From: Gordonia spumicola
GTDB taxonomy: Bacteria; Actinomycetota; Actinomycetes; Mycobacteriales; Mycobacteriaceae
Assembly: GCF_009932475.1 (NCBI RefSeq)
Contig: NZ_BJOV01000005.1
Coordinates: 744,001 to 808,000 of the forward strand
DNA length: 64,000 nucleotides
Direction: 5' to 3'
The position numbers and the translations under genes were made by a program. Of this stretch, positions 26,924-34,573 are shown piece after piece. The notes beneath the pieces were generated by a model. It was not told the DNA's origin. It saw only the letters and a program-made list of their open reading frames with translations, and ran no database searches. Numbering within the stretch: position 1 is the stretch's first letter; each line of letters begins with the position of its first letter.

Positions 26924-28521
26924 TCGACGATGTGTCGGCGGCGAGCGCCGCGCGGGGAGTAGGTGTCGTCACCGGTGTCGCGACCATAGTCACCGGTGTG
27001 TGGGCGATCGTCGGGAGAGCGGCCGTCGAGACCGCGTCGGGCGCCGACGTCCTGGTCCTCACGATATCGGTCGCATCGATCATCGTCGCGGGTGTCGCCG
27101 CGACCGTGCTCTTGGTTCCGGGCCGCGCGGTGCGCGACTGGATGCGCGCAGGGCTCGGCGCGCTGCTCGTCGTCGGCGTGCTCGCCTACGGGTTCGCGAC
27201 GACCTCGCTGGTCGCGCGCCGACCGGGATCGACATATGTCGACGAGACGTCGTCGACGGTGTTCGCCGCCGCGACGGGTGCGTGCGCGCTCGTGACCGTG
27301 GGAGCGGCGTACGTCGCGCTCGGCAGGGACTCCCGCGGTCGCCGTGCCACACTCCGGTGGGCGATCCCCGCAGCGCTCCTTACCGCGATCATCGTGACGA
27401 CGTCGCTGACGATGGCGGTCGGGGCGTCGCGCGACCGGATCATCGACGGTCCGGTCGTCGGCGACAGCGTTGCGAGCCCGGACGACCCGACATCGATCGA
27501 CCGAGTCGCCTTCCGGATCCGCTCGGTCAAACCGCAGGTCTGGTGGTCGACGGCGGGGCTCGTGCTCGTCGACGCCGATGTCGTAACCGCCTACCACGGG
27601 GCCACCGGACGAGTCCTCTGGACGTACGAGAAGCCGGATGTCCTCGACGGCGAGGTCCGGGTGATCAACGACAGCGCCACGTCGACGGTGGTCCTCGCGG
27701 GCAGCGTGGTGTCGATGGGCTTGGACGCCGTGACCGGGCGAGTCCTGTGGCGGTCGGCACGCTCGCTGTTCGGAGGATCGGACTGGGACTCCGGAAAGCG
27801 GGTGGTCGTCGACGACGAACCGGGTGGCGCGGCGCGCGTGCGATTCGGCGATCCGCGGACCGGTCGAACGGCCTTCGATGAGACGATGTCGTGCATGCCC
27901 GCGTACGCATCGCAGGCGCACGACCTCGTCCTGTCGTCGTGTGACGATCGTCGGGCTGTTCGTGTCATCGACATGGAGACGGGACGGCAACGGGACGTCC
28001 GACTGAGCGGGACGCTCGACGACTCGTCGTGGGCGAGCGCGCTCGGCAACGGGTTCGTCGCGGTCGGGACGGGCAGGGACGCGCCCTACTCGGTGTCCGT
28101 CGTCGACACTCGGACGGCGACCGAGGTCGACCACTTCACCTCTGACCTCGTGCCGATCTCGGCGTCACCTTCGGGCATCCTGGTCATGGACCAGCCGCAG
28201 GAACGCATGCGCGGCGACGGCCGGGACGTGAGGATCAGGGATGTCCGCGCTCACCGCTCCTCGCTGATCGGACTCGGCTCACTGAGGGCACGCAGCCACG
28301 AGTGGTTCGGCGACACGCTCCTCGTGGCGAGCGGCTCCGACGGGTTCGCGGTCGTCGATCCTCACACCCGTGCCGTCACCCGGCACGCCGATGTCTGCAC
28401 CCCCGACCAGTACTCGAGCGCTCGGACGTCGGACCTCTACGCGGTTCCGGGGGCGATGCTGGTGTTCTGCTCGAACGAGGGCTACCTCCCATACACGATG
28501 GAGATCGTCGGCCTGAACTGA
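26920..28521 (+). CDS. propeller array gene 4 (type B): 5-TM protein with PQQ-like beta-propeller
   Basis: 533 residues from ATG 26920, the overlap point with gene 3 (ATGA); a longer open frame upstream only repeats gene-3 DNA in another frame. Five hydrophobic segments precede residue 175. The propeller has AYHGATGRVLWTYE, VSMGLDAVTGRVLWRSA and VVDPHTRAVTRHADVC. Type-B cysteines are present (C-x15-C, C-x23-C). The VSMGLD..TGRVLWRSA stretch and a preceding D-R-V-A-F-R motif are shared with gene 6, its nearest relative. The C-terminus is MEIVGLN. The 67-bp gap after it holds a promoter for gene 5. Confidence 0.85.
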   Translation: MIDDVSAASAARGVGVVTGVATIVTGVWAIVGRAAVETASGADVLVLTISVASIIVAGVAATVLLVPGRAVRDWMRAGLGALLVVGVLAYGFATTSLVARRPGSTYVDETSSTVFAAATGACALVTVGAAYVALGRDSRGRRATLRWAIPAALLTAIIVTTSLTMAVGASRDRIIDGPVVGDSVASPDDPTSIDRVAFRIRSVKPQVWWSTAGLVLVDADVVTAYHGATGRVLWTYEKPDVLDGEVRVINDSATSTVVLAGSVVSMGLDAVTGRVLWRSARSLFGGSDWDSGKRVVVDDEPGGAARVRFGDPRTGRTAFDETMSCMPAYASQAHDLVLSSCDDRRAVRVIDMETGRQRDVRLSGTLDDSSWASALGNGFVAVGTGRDAPYSVSVVDTRTATEVDHFTSDLVPISASPSGILVMDQPQERMRGDGRDVRIRDVRAHRSSLIGLGSLRARSHEWFGDTLLVASGSDGFAVVDPHTRAVTRHADVCTPDQYSSARTSDLYAVPGAMLVFCSNEGYLPYTMEIVGLN

Positions 28522-28574
28522 TCGGTGGTCGGTCGGTTGGATGAGCGCAATGCGGGATGTGCGCGGTTCGTCGA

Positions 28575-28580
28575 TATCGT
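28575..28580 (+). promoter_or_regulatory. internal -10 box TATCGT before array gene 5
   Basis: TATCGT is followed by 8 bases and then ATG 28589. This would give a leaderless transcript for genes 5 and 6, separate from genes 1-4. It lies in the only gap inside the array longer than 1 nt. Confidence 0.45.
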
Positions 28581-28588
28581 CGTCCACT

Positions 28589-30238
28589 ATGCACGTCACC
28601 TCCGAATCGGATGAGCGGACGCGAAACCCGCTGATGAATGCCGCGCCGAAGACGTATGCGGCCGGACTCGCTGCTGCGGTCGCGGGGACCGCGCTGAGTA
28701 TCGCCGCGATCGTCGGACGCGGCCCGACGTCTGCCATATCCGGTGTCGATCACACCCTCCTGGTGATCGCGGCCGTGTCGCTCGTCGCGATGGCGGGATC
28801 CGCCGCCGGTGTGTGGTGGACGGTGCGCGGCACCGCGGTCGACGGCGGCCGGGCCGCCGATCGACGGGCCGACACCGTCGGTGTCGCGGCGCAGTTCGCG
28901 GCATGGCTCGGAGTCGCCGCGCTCGGAATCGTCGCCGTTCAGATCGGATCGAAACGCGATGTGATCGTCCTCGTCGACGAGAACGCCGCGACCGTGTGCA
29001 CCTTCCTGGGGGCCGCCTGTGCACTGACGGTGCTCGCCTGCCTCAGTGCTGCCTCTCGGCGAACCAGGCGCGGGCGCGTGGAGACGACGGTCGGCCGAGG
29101 GCGGGTCGTCGGGACCGTCATCGCGGCGACCACGGTGATCGCGACAGCCGCAGCGACCCTCGTGGCGTCCGAGCTGTCGCACGTGGTTCACGGTCCCGAC
29201 CGGATCGAGGCCGTCGACGTCCCGCCGGTGCCGTCCGACCTGGGCGTCCCCGGTGAGCGATCACTGATCATCGAAGAGGGTCGGACGACACCGACCTCGG
29301 TCGGGCCCGGATTCATGATGGCGACCGATCGGACGGTCACCGCCTACGACGGTCTCACCGGGCGTATCAGGTGGTTCTTCGACGGCTCTGCGATCTCGAC
29401 CGGTGACATTTCGACGTCTGTCCTCGCCGAGGCGGACGGCGATGTTGTCGTCGTGTCGGGCGATCTCCTGACTGTCGGACTCGACGGGAACACCGGGCGG
29501 TTGCTGTGGCGGTCGGCCGACACCGGAGGCAGCGGTTGGTCCCCGATGGTGGAAGTGCGGAATCCGCGCACCCGTCAGCTCACCGCGACCGTTGATCTCT
29601 CGTGTTCGCCCCCGAACTCCGTGACCGTGTCGTATGTCGTGTGGATGTCGTGCCTTCGCGCGGGCGACCTCATGCTCGTCGAACGGTCGTCGGGTGTCGA
29701 ACGGTCGGTGAGTCTCCCCGACGCGTCACACGCGCGTGTGGCCGAGATCGAGGTGGTCGGCCGCGACGTACTCGCTGTCGAGTACTGGAGCGAGCCCGAT
29801 CCGAACCTGTCGTCGCCGCCGCGGCGCTTTGTCATCGTCGACGCGGTGCGAGGAGAGGTGATCGACGACTTCGAGACCACGGCCACGATCGCGTCGATCA
29901 GTGAGCACGGCGTCATGGTCCTCCACGACGCCGATCTACGGGGACTCAGCTTCCGGGACACCGCGACGAAGCGGACCGTGGTTCCGACGCAGGCCGGACT
30001 CGCTCTCGGAACCGCAGGCGCGTGGGTGGGGGAGCGCTACGCGGTCGGCGGGTCGGACGGCGAGATCCGACTTGTCGATCCTTCGACGGGGACAGTCGGG
30101 GTGCGCCATGACATCTGCTCGCGATCGGGCTACGGCGAGGGCTACGTCTCGGGCATCACCCCTGTACCGGGGGCCGTACTCGTTCAATGCCGTGTCACGA
30201 GTCCGCAGTCCGCGACGGAGACGGTGGCCGTGCGATGA
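28589..30238 (+). CDS. propeller array gene 5 (type B): 5-TM protein with PQQ-like beta-propeller
   Basis: 549 residues from ATG 28589; an ATG at 28541 would lie upstream of the best -10 box. The membrane half is close to gene 2: NAAPKTYAAGLAAAVAG in helix 1 and GSKRDVIVLVDENAATVC between helices 3 and 4. Propeller repeats: AYDGLTGRIRWFFD, TVGLDGNTGRLLWRSAD and GGSDGEIRLVDPSTG. Cysteines follow type B (C-x15-C and C-x23-C). The stop overlaps gene 6 by 4 nt. Its similarity to gene 2 along the whole length points to duplication inside the array. Confidence 0.84.
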   Translation: MHVTSESDERTRNPLMNAAPKTYAAGLAAAVAGTALSIAAIVGRGPTSAISGVDHTLLVIAAVSLVAMAGSAAGVWWTVRGTAVDGGRAADRRADTVGVAAQFAAWLGVAALGIVAVQIGSKRDVIVLVDENAATVCTFLGAACALTVLACLSAASRRTRRGRVETTVGRGRVVGTVIAATTVIATAAATLVASELSHVVHGPDRIEAVDVPPVPSDLGVPGERSLIIEEGRTTPTSVGPGFMMATDRTVTAYDGLTGRIRWFFDGSAISTGDISTSVLAEADGDVVVVSGDLLTVGLDGNTGRLLWRSADTGGSGWSPMVEVRNPRTRQLTATVDLSCSPPNSVTVSYVVWMSCLRAGDLMLVERSSGVERSVSLPDASHARVAEIEVVGRDVLAVEYWSEPDPNLSSPPRRFVIVDAVRGEVIDDFETTATIASISEHGVMVLHDADLRGLSFRDTATKRTVVPTQAGLALGTAGAWVGERYAVGGSDGEIRLVDPSTGTVGVRHDICSRSGYGEGYVSGITPVPGAVLVQCRVTSPQSATETVAVR

Positions 30239-31878
30239 CCGCTCCGGCGCAGGTTCGCCAGTTGGGTCCGCGGGCGATCGCGGCGTCGTCGGCCGCGGGG
30301 ATCGGAGTCGCGTGCTCGGTGTCCGCGGCGGCCGCGTCGATCGCGGCGATTCGGGGCAGCGACCCGGTCGCGTCGGCCGATGCCGCGGACGTGCTCCTCG
30401 TGGGCATCTGCGTGGTCGTGCTCTGTTGTGTGGCGGTGGCCGCGGCGACGGGCGGGTGGATCAGTTGGTCGACGGTTCGTGCCCGACGCATCGATCGAGC
30501 CATGTTGGGTGCGACGTTCGGCTTCCTGTACTTCTTCGCGGCAGCGGCGGCCGTCGCCGCGCTCGCCGAGGTGTCCTCACGCCAGCCGACGCTCGGTGCG
30601 CTCGATGTGCACGCATCGGCGGGATTGACGACGATCGCGGTCGTGAGCGCCATGGTCGCTCTGACATGCCTCATGGTGGTCGTCTGCACCGTCGACCACC
30701 ATGTGACCCGGGCAGGTCGACGCCGCATGTCGGCGATGACGTCGGGTGCGGCGTTGGTCACGACCGTCTGTGCGGCGGTGGCGGCGATCGCGGTGGGCGG
30801 TTCCGACGGGCGGGTGGCGGCGGGCCCGGTAGAAGCGGCGGCCGTCGCAGTCCCACCCGATCCCGTGGCGATCGACACCGTCGCCTTCCGATTCGAGACC
30901 GCCGACGATAGCGCGCAGGTGGCGGCGTCGGGTGCGGGATTTGTGGTCCTCGGTGATGAGATCACCAGCTATGACGGCATCACCGGCAGACCGAGGTGGA
31001 CGTTCGACCCGCAGTTCCGCGTGCACGACGTGATCCCCGCGGGGTCCGGCGACACCTCGACGGTGGTCATCGTCGGCTCGCCCGTGTCGATGGGGCTCGA
31101 CGGGATCACCGGGCGCGTGCTCTGGCGGTCGGCATCGATCCCGTACGGGGGTATGGGCTACGGGGCCAGCACCCTGGTCGGGGTCGATTACTTCGATCCG
31201 CGCATCAGAGTTCTCGATCACCGCACCGGCGGCACCGCGATCGATGCGAACCTCACGTGCCCGGTGGTCCTCGGTTCGGACGCGACACACCTGGTCCGCG
31301 CCGCCTGCGACGACCCGTCGCGCCTCGTCATCGCACCGCTCGACGGTGGCGATGCCCGGACCCTTCGCCTCACCGCCCGGCCACATGGCGACGTCGGAAC
31401 GATTCGGGCGCTCGGCAACAGCCTGTTCGCGGTCGTCGCGTCGGGCGAGGCGCGGACGTCCGAGATCGTGATCATCGACGCGGACGCCGGGGTCGAGATC
31501 GACAGGTTCACATCGCGGCTGCTCCCGACTGCGGCGTCGGCGTCGGGACTGATCGCCCTGGATGAAAGCGCGCTGGGGATCGTGTCGTTCCGTGACACGC
31601 GATCTCGTCGAACCATCGGCGTGCGGGCCGACGAGGACACGCAGGTCTCTGTGCAGAAGGGTGCGTGGGTGGGGGATCGGTTCGCGGTGGGTATGCGCGG
31701 GGCGATGCGGGTGATAGACCCGAGGCGTCGGACCGTGTCGCCGCCGCGACCCGTGTGCACTCGGACTCCGGACGACGAACCGACCCTGCGCATCAGACGC
31801 GGGACCGGCTCGTTCCTCGTGGAGTGCTTCACAGATGGCGACGGATACGGAGACCGAGAGCTCGTCGGCCTCCGCTGA
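30235..31878 (+). CDS. propeller array gene 6 (type B): 5-TM protein with PQQ-like beta-propeller
   Basis: 547 residues from ATG 30235 (ATGA overlap with gene 5). Five membrane segments lie before about residue 195. The propeller carries SYDGITGRPRWTFD and VSMGLDGITGRVLWRSA, close to gene 4, and ends in RELVGLR. Type-B cysteines are kept (C-x15-C, then C-x22-C). It is the most diverged at its C-terminal repeat (VCTRTPDDEP). It is the last gene of the array; the 55 bp that follow hold the promoter of the next gene and no visible terminator. Confidence 0.84.
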   Translation: MTAPAQVRQLGPRAIAASSAAGIGVACSVSAAAASIAAIRGSDPVASADAADVLLVGICVVVLCCVAVAAATGGWISWSTVRARRIDRAMLGATFGFLYFFAAAAAVAALAEVSSRQPTLGALDVHASAGLTTIAVVSAMVALTCLMVVVCTVDHHVTRAGRRRMSAMTSGAALVTTVCAAVAAIAVGGSDGRVAAGPVEAAAVAVPPDPVAIDTVAFRFETADDSAQVAASGAGFVVLGDEITSYDGITGRPRWTFDPQFRVHDVIPAGSGDTSTVVIVGSPVSMGLDGITGRVLWRSASIPYGGMGYGASTLVGVDYFDPRIRVLDHRTGGTAIDANLTCPVVLGSDATHLVRAACDDPSRLVIAPLDGGDARTLRLTARPHGDVGTIRALGNSLFAVVASGEARTSEIVIIDADAGVEIDRFTSRLLPTAASASGLIALDESALGIVSFRDTRSRRTIGVRADEDTQVSVQKGAWVGDRFAVGMRGAMRVIDPRRRTVSPPRPVCTRTPDDEPTLRIRRGTGSFLVECFTDGDGYGDRELVGLR

Positions 31879-31921
31879 CCGGCGCCGAGTGCACGGGCGA
31901 GCCGGGTTCGTCGGGCGTCGA

Positions 31922-31927
31922 TAGACT
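31922..31927 (+). promoter_or_regulatory. -10 box TAGACT, leaderless HMGL-family gene
   Basis: TAGACT is separated by 6 bases from ATG 31934. No ribosome site is present. Confidence 0.55.
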
Positions 31928-31933
31928 CGCGAC

Positions 31934-32863
31934 ATGACAGCCCTCCACGATGCGATCCTGCGCGATGTGACCCTGCGTGACGGCCTGCAGTTGACGGGCA
32001 AGGCCCTCGACGTGGGTACGCGCGTCGAGCTGGCTCGCACCCTGCTCGCCGCGGGTGTGCCCGAGATCGAGATCGGGTCGATGGCGCGGCCCGATCTGGT
32101 GCCGCCGATGGCGGGATCGTTGGACGTCGTCGCCGCGCTCACCCCGGAGGAACTCGACCGCTGCTGGATCTGGGTGGCGACGCCACGACACGTCGAGAAG
32201 GCGATCGCCGCGGGAGCGCGGAACGTGCAGTACTGCTTCTCGGCGTCGGACGCCCACAACAAGGCGAACATCGGCCGCGTCACCGAGGACAGCGTTGCCG
32301 CGATGCCCGCGGCGGTCGACATGGTCCGCGAGGCGGGCGGACGGATCCAGCTGTGCATCGCGACCGCGTTCACGTGCCCGTTCGACGGCCGGGTCGACCC
32401 CGACCGGGTCCGCGGGATCGTCGCCGATGCACGGACCTGCGACGCCGATGACGTCGTCCTCGCGGACACCCTCGGGCAGGCGCATCCGGCCCAGGTGTCG
32501 GACTTGTTCGCGACTGTCGACGCGGGCGATCGTCGCCTCGTGTTCCACGGGCACAACACCTGGGGGATGGGCGTGGCGAACTCGCTGGCCGCGATCAGCG
32601 CGGGCGCGACGATGGTCGACGGGGCGCTCGGCGGCCTCGGCGGGTGTCCGTTCGCGCCCGGTGCCAGCGGCAACACCGCATCCGAGGATCTCCTGTTCGC
32701 CACCCGCCCCGACTATCTGACTCCGGATGTGCTGGCCGACCTCGTCCGTGCGGGGGAGCGGCTGCTCAGCGAACTCGGCGAGACCTCGCGCTCCAAGACC
32801 GCGCAGGGGGCGCGATCAAAAGCATTGTCGTTCGAGTGGGTGATCGACCGTACCGGCCAGTAA
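31934..32863 (+). CDS. HMG-CoA lyase family protein (DRE-TIM metallolyase)
   Basis: 309 residues of a TIM-barrel metallolyase. The divalent-metal/substrate motif DVTLRDGLQ is at 11-19, EIGSMARPDLVPPM replaces the usual VSP segment, HGHNTWGMGVANSLAAI gives the metal His pair, and GGLGGCPFAPGASGN carries the catalytic Cys238 typical of 3-hydroxy-3-methylglutaryl-CoA lyases. It probably cleaves HMG-CoA or a related 3-hydroxyacyl-CoA into acetyl-CoA and a keto acid in leucine or branched-acid breakdown. No other leucine-degradation genes are adjacent, so the exact substrate is open. Confidence 0.88.
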   Translation: MTALHDAILRDVTLRDGLQLTGKALDVGTRVELARTLLAAGVPEIEIGSMARPDLVPPMAGSLDVVAALTPEELDRCWIWVATPRHVEKAIAAGARNVQYCFSASDAHNKANIGRVTEDSVAAMPAAVDMVREAGGRIQLCIATAFTCPFDGRVDPDRVRGIVADARTCDADDVVLADTLGQAHPAQVSDLFATVDAGDRRLVFHGHNTWGMGVANSLAAISAGATMVDGALGGLGGCPFAPGASGNTASEDLLFATRPDYLTPDVLADLVRAGERLLSELGETSRSKTAQGARSKALSFEWVIDRTGQ

Positions 32864-32866
32864 ACT
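32861..32866 (+). promoter_or_regulatory. -10 box TAAACT, leaderless HAD gene
   Basis: TAAACT overlaps the TAA stop of the preceding gene and is followed by 7 bases and ATG 32874. Confidence 0.55.
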
Positions 32867-32873
32867 CCCAGCC

Positions 32874-33644
32874 ATGGTCAATGGAGTCACGCGCGACGGT
32901 AAGACGTACAAGCTCGTCATGTTCGATCTCGACGACACGCTCGCCCCGTCGAAGACGGCGATGAGCGACGAGATGGTCGCACTGTTCCGCGAACTGCTCT
33001 CGACGAGCCTGGGTTGCATCATCTCGGGCGGCCAGTACGGCCAGTTCCAGTCGCAGGTCCTCGACCGGCTCGGCGACTTCCCGGACAGGGCGAACCTGCA
33101 CCTCATGCCGACCAACGGAACGCGCTACATCCGCTGGTCGGGCGACGAGTGGGACACCGTCTACGCCGAGGACCTGTCCAGCGAACAGAAGTCGCTCGCC
33201 ATGAAGGTCGTCGAACAGGGCGCCCGCGACCTCGGCCTCTGGGAGGAGAAGACGTGGGGCCCGATCCTCGAGGACCGGGGCAGTCAGGTCACGTTCTCGG
33301 CCCTCGGCCAATCGGCGCCCGTCGACGCGAAGGCCGCGTGGGACCCGGACGGCCGCAAGAAGGAGTCCCTGCGCGCGTACGCCGCCGAACGTCTCCCCGA
33401 ACTCGAGGTCCGAAGCGGGGGGTCGACCTCCGTCGACATCACCGCCAAGGGCATCGACAAGGCGTTCGGCGCCCGCCGTCTCATGGAGATCCTCGGCCTC
33501 ACTGTCGACGACATCCTGTTCTTCGGGGACCGCCTCGACGACGGCGGCAACGACCGACCCGTCGCGGACCTCGGGATCGACTCGGTCCACGTCCACGGCT
33601 GGGAAGACACGTACACCAAGCTCGGCGCGGTCGTCCGCGGCTGA
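32874..33644 (+). CDS. HAD-IIB hydrolase resembling eukaryotic-type phosphomannomutase
   Basis: 256 residues of the haloacid-dehalogenase superfamily. Motif I is MFDLDDTLAPSK (nucleophile Asp in D-L-D-D-T), and motif IV is FFGDRLDDGGND. The middle holds GPILEDRGSQVTFSALGQSAP followed by AKAAWDPDGRKKESL, a pattern shared with eukaryotic phosphomannomutases and their bacterial HAD-IIB cousins. It may act on a sugar phosphate in the cytoplasm. Mutase or phosphatase activity cannot be told apart from sequence. It converges with the phosphatase gene, 23 bp away. Confidence 0.85.
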   Translation: MVNGVTRDGKTYKLVMFDLDDTLAPSKTAMSDEMVALFRELLSTSLGCIISGGQYGQFQSQVLDRLGDFPDRANLHLMPTNGTRYIRWSGDEWDTVYAEDLSSEQKSLAMKVVEQGARDLGLWEEKTWGPILEDRGSQVTFSALGQSAPVDAKAAWDPDGRKKESLRAYAAERLPELEVRSGGSTSVDITAKGIDKAFGARRLMEILGLTVDDILFFGDRLDDGGNDRPVADLGIDSVHVHGWEDTYTKLGAVVRG

Positions 33645-33667
33645 GTTCGGGGAACCGCCGCGCCCGG

Positions 33668-34495
33668 TCAGCGCAGCAGGCTCGCGCGGAGCGAGTTGAT
33701 GTCCGCGGTCGTGAGACGGAGGCCCTTGCGGATGTATCCGTCCATCGAGCCGTACCGACGCTTCGCGGCGGCGAACGACGTGTTCAGCAGGCCGAGATTG
33801 ACACCGTTCAGGAAGTCGTTCGGCGACGCGTGACGGAACCGGTTCGACGCCAGGTAGTCGGCGTTGATGGTCGCGCGGTCCACGCCGAGGATCGTCAGCA
33901 GGGTCGCGGTGACCCAGCCGGTGCGGTCCTTGCCGGCCGAGCAGTGGTAGAGGGTCGTCTCACCGCGGGCCGCGGTCGACTTGATCGCGAGCAGGGTACG
34001 ACGGACCTCGGTGCGGGCCTGCTCGTTGGTGACGAACTGCGCGTAGGCCTGGTTCAGGTCGACGAGCGAGACGGGCGAGACGCCGCCGAGCACGTCGGCG
34101 TTCACGGTGCGCGCACCGGGGACGGGGCGGTTGGGCTGGAACCGCTTCTCCAGGTCGGTCCGCAGATCGACGACCGTCGTCACTCGGCGCTTGACGAGCT
34201 TGCGGGTGTCGGCCGGGGTGATCTTCGACAGATTGTCGCTGCGCAGCACGAGGTCGTCGACGTGTTTGCCGCCGAGACCGCGGTAGCCGTCGAGTGTACG
34301 GGTGTTCTGCGTGCCCGCGAGGCCGATCTCGCGGCCTGGTGTGAGCACCGTCGACGACAGTGCGGGGCTGGCTCCGGGTGCCGCCGACGCGGACGGGGCG
34401 AGCATCGTCCCGGCGACGGGCGCGGCCAGTATCGAGGTGGACAGGGCGATCGTCACGGTGCGGCGACGGAGAGCGGAAGTGTTCACGTCGATCAT
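33668..34495 (-). CDS. exported MptpB/LipA-type tyrosine or lipid phosphatase
   Basis: 275 residues. A signal peptide is clear: RRR at 10-12, a hydrophobic core to about 30, and cleavage near ASA-AP (38-40). The phosphatase loop HCSAGKDRTGW has Cys185 and Arg191; the Lys within the loop is the mark of the MptpB/LipA group, whose members take phosphotyrosine and phosphoinositides. The N-terminal RTLDGYRGLGG and LRSDNLSKIT are typical of this group, as is DLRTDLEK. It starts at ATG 34495 without a good ribosome site. It is divergent from an alpha/beta hydrolase across a 30-bp dyad, so the two may share control. Confidence 0.9.
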   Translation of the reverse strand: MIDVNTSALRRRTVTIALSTSILAAPVAGTMLAPSASAAPGASPALSSTVLTPGREIGLAGTQNTRTLDGYRGLGGKHVDDLVLRSDNLSKITPADTRKLVKRRVTTVVDLRTDLEKRFQPNRPVPGARTVNADVLGGVSPVSLVDLNQAYAQFVTNEQARTEVRRTLLAIKSTAARGETTLYHCSAGKDRTGWVTATLLTILGVDRATINADYLASNRFRHASPNDFLNGVNLGLLNTSFAAAKRRYGSMDGYIRKGLRLTTADINSLRASLLR

Positions 34496-34541
34496 GATGC
34501 ACCCGTTCGGGCCCGATCGCACGACATCGACGGCCGCTGAC

Positions 34542-34571
34542 AATTCAAGTGAACACATGTACACTCGAATT
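34542..34571. promoter_or_regulatory. 30-bp dyad overlapping the -10 box of the hydrolase gene
   Basis: AATTCAAGTG (34542-34551) and CACTCGAATT (34562-34571) are inverted with 9 of 10 matches around a 10-base centre containing ACATGT. The -10 box TACACT (34560-34565) of the rightward gene lies within it, 8 bases before ATG 34574. The stretch is far richer in A+T than its surroundings. A bound protein would block that promoter and possibly the divergent one. Confidence 0.6.
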
Positions 34572-34573
34572 TC

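Noticed and set aside
21935-31878. Array as quinoprotein alcohol dehydrogenases
   Set aside because: The propellers are shorter, have no Cys-Cys vicinal pair or catalytic Asp motif of PQQ dehydrogenases, no haem site, and carry five membrane helices.
21770-31933. Array brought in by a mobile element
   Set aside because: No transposase, integrase, flanking repeats, tRNA or clear change in base composition was seen at either edge.
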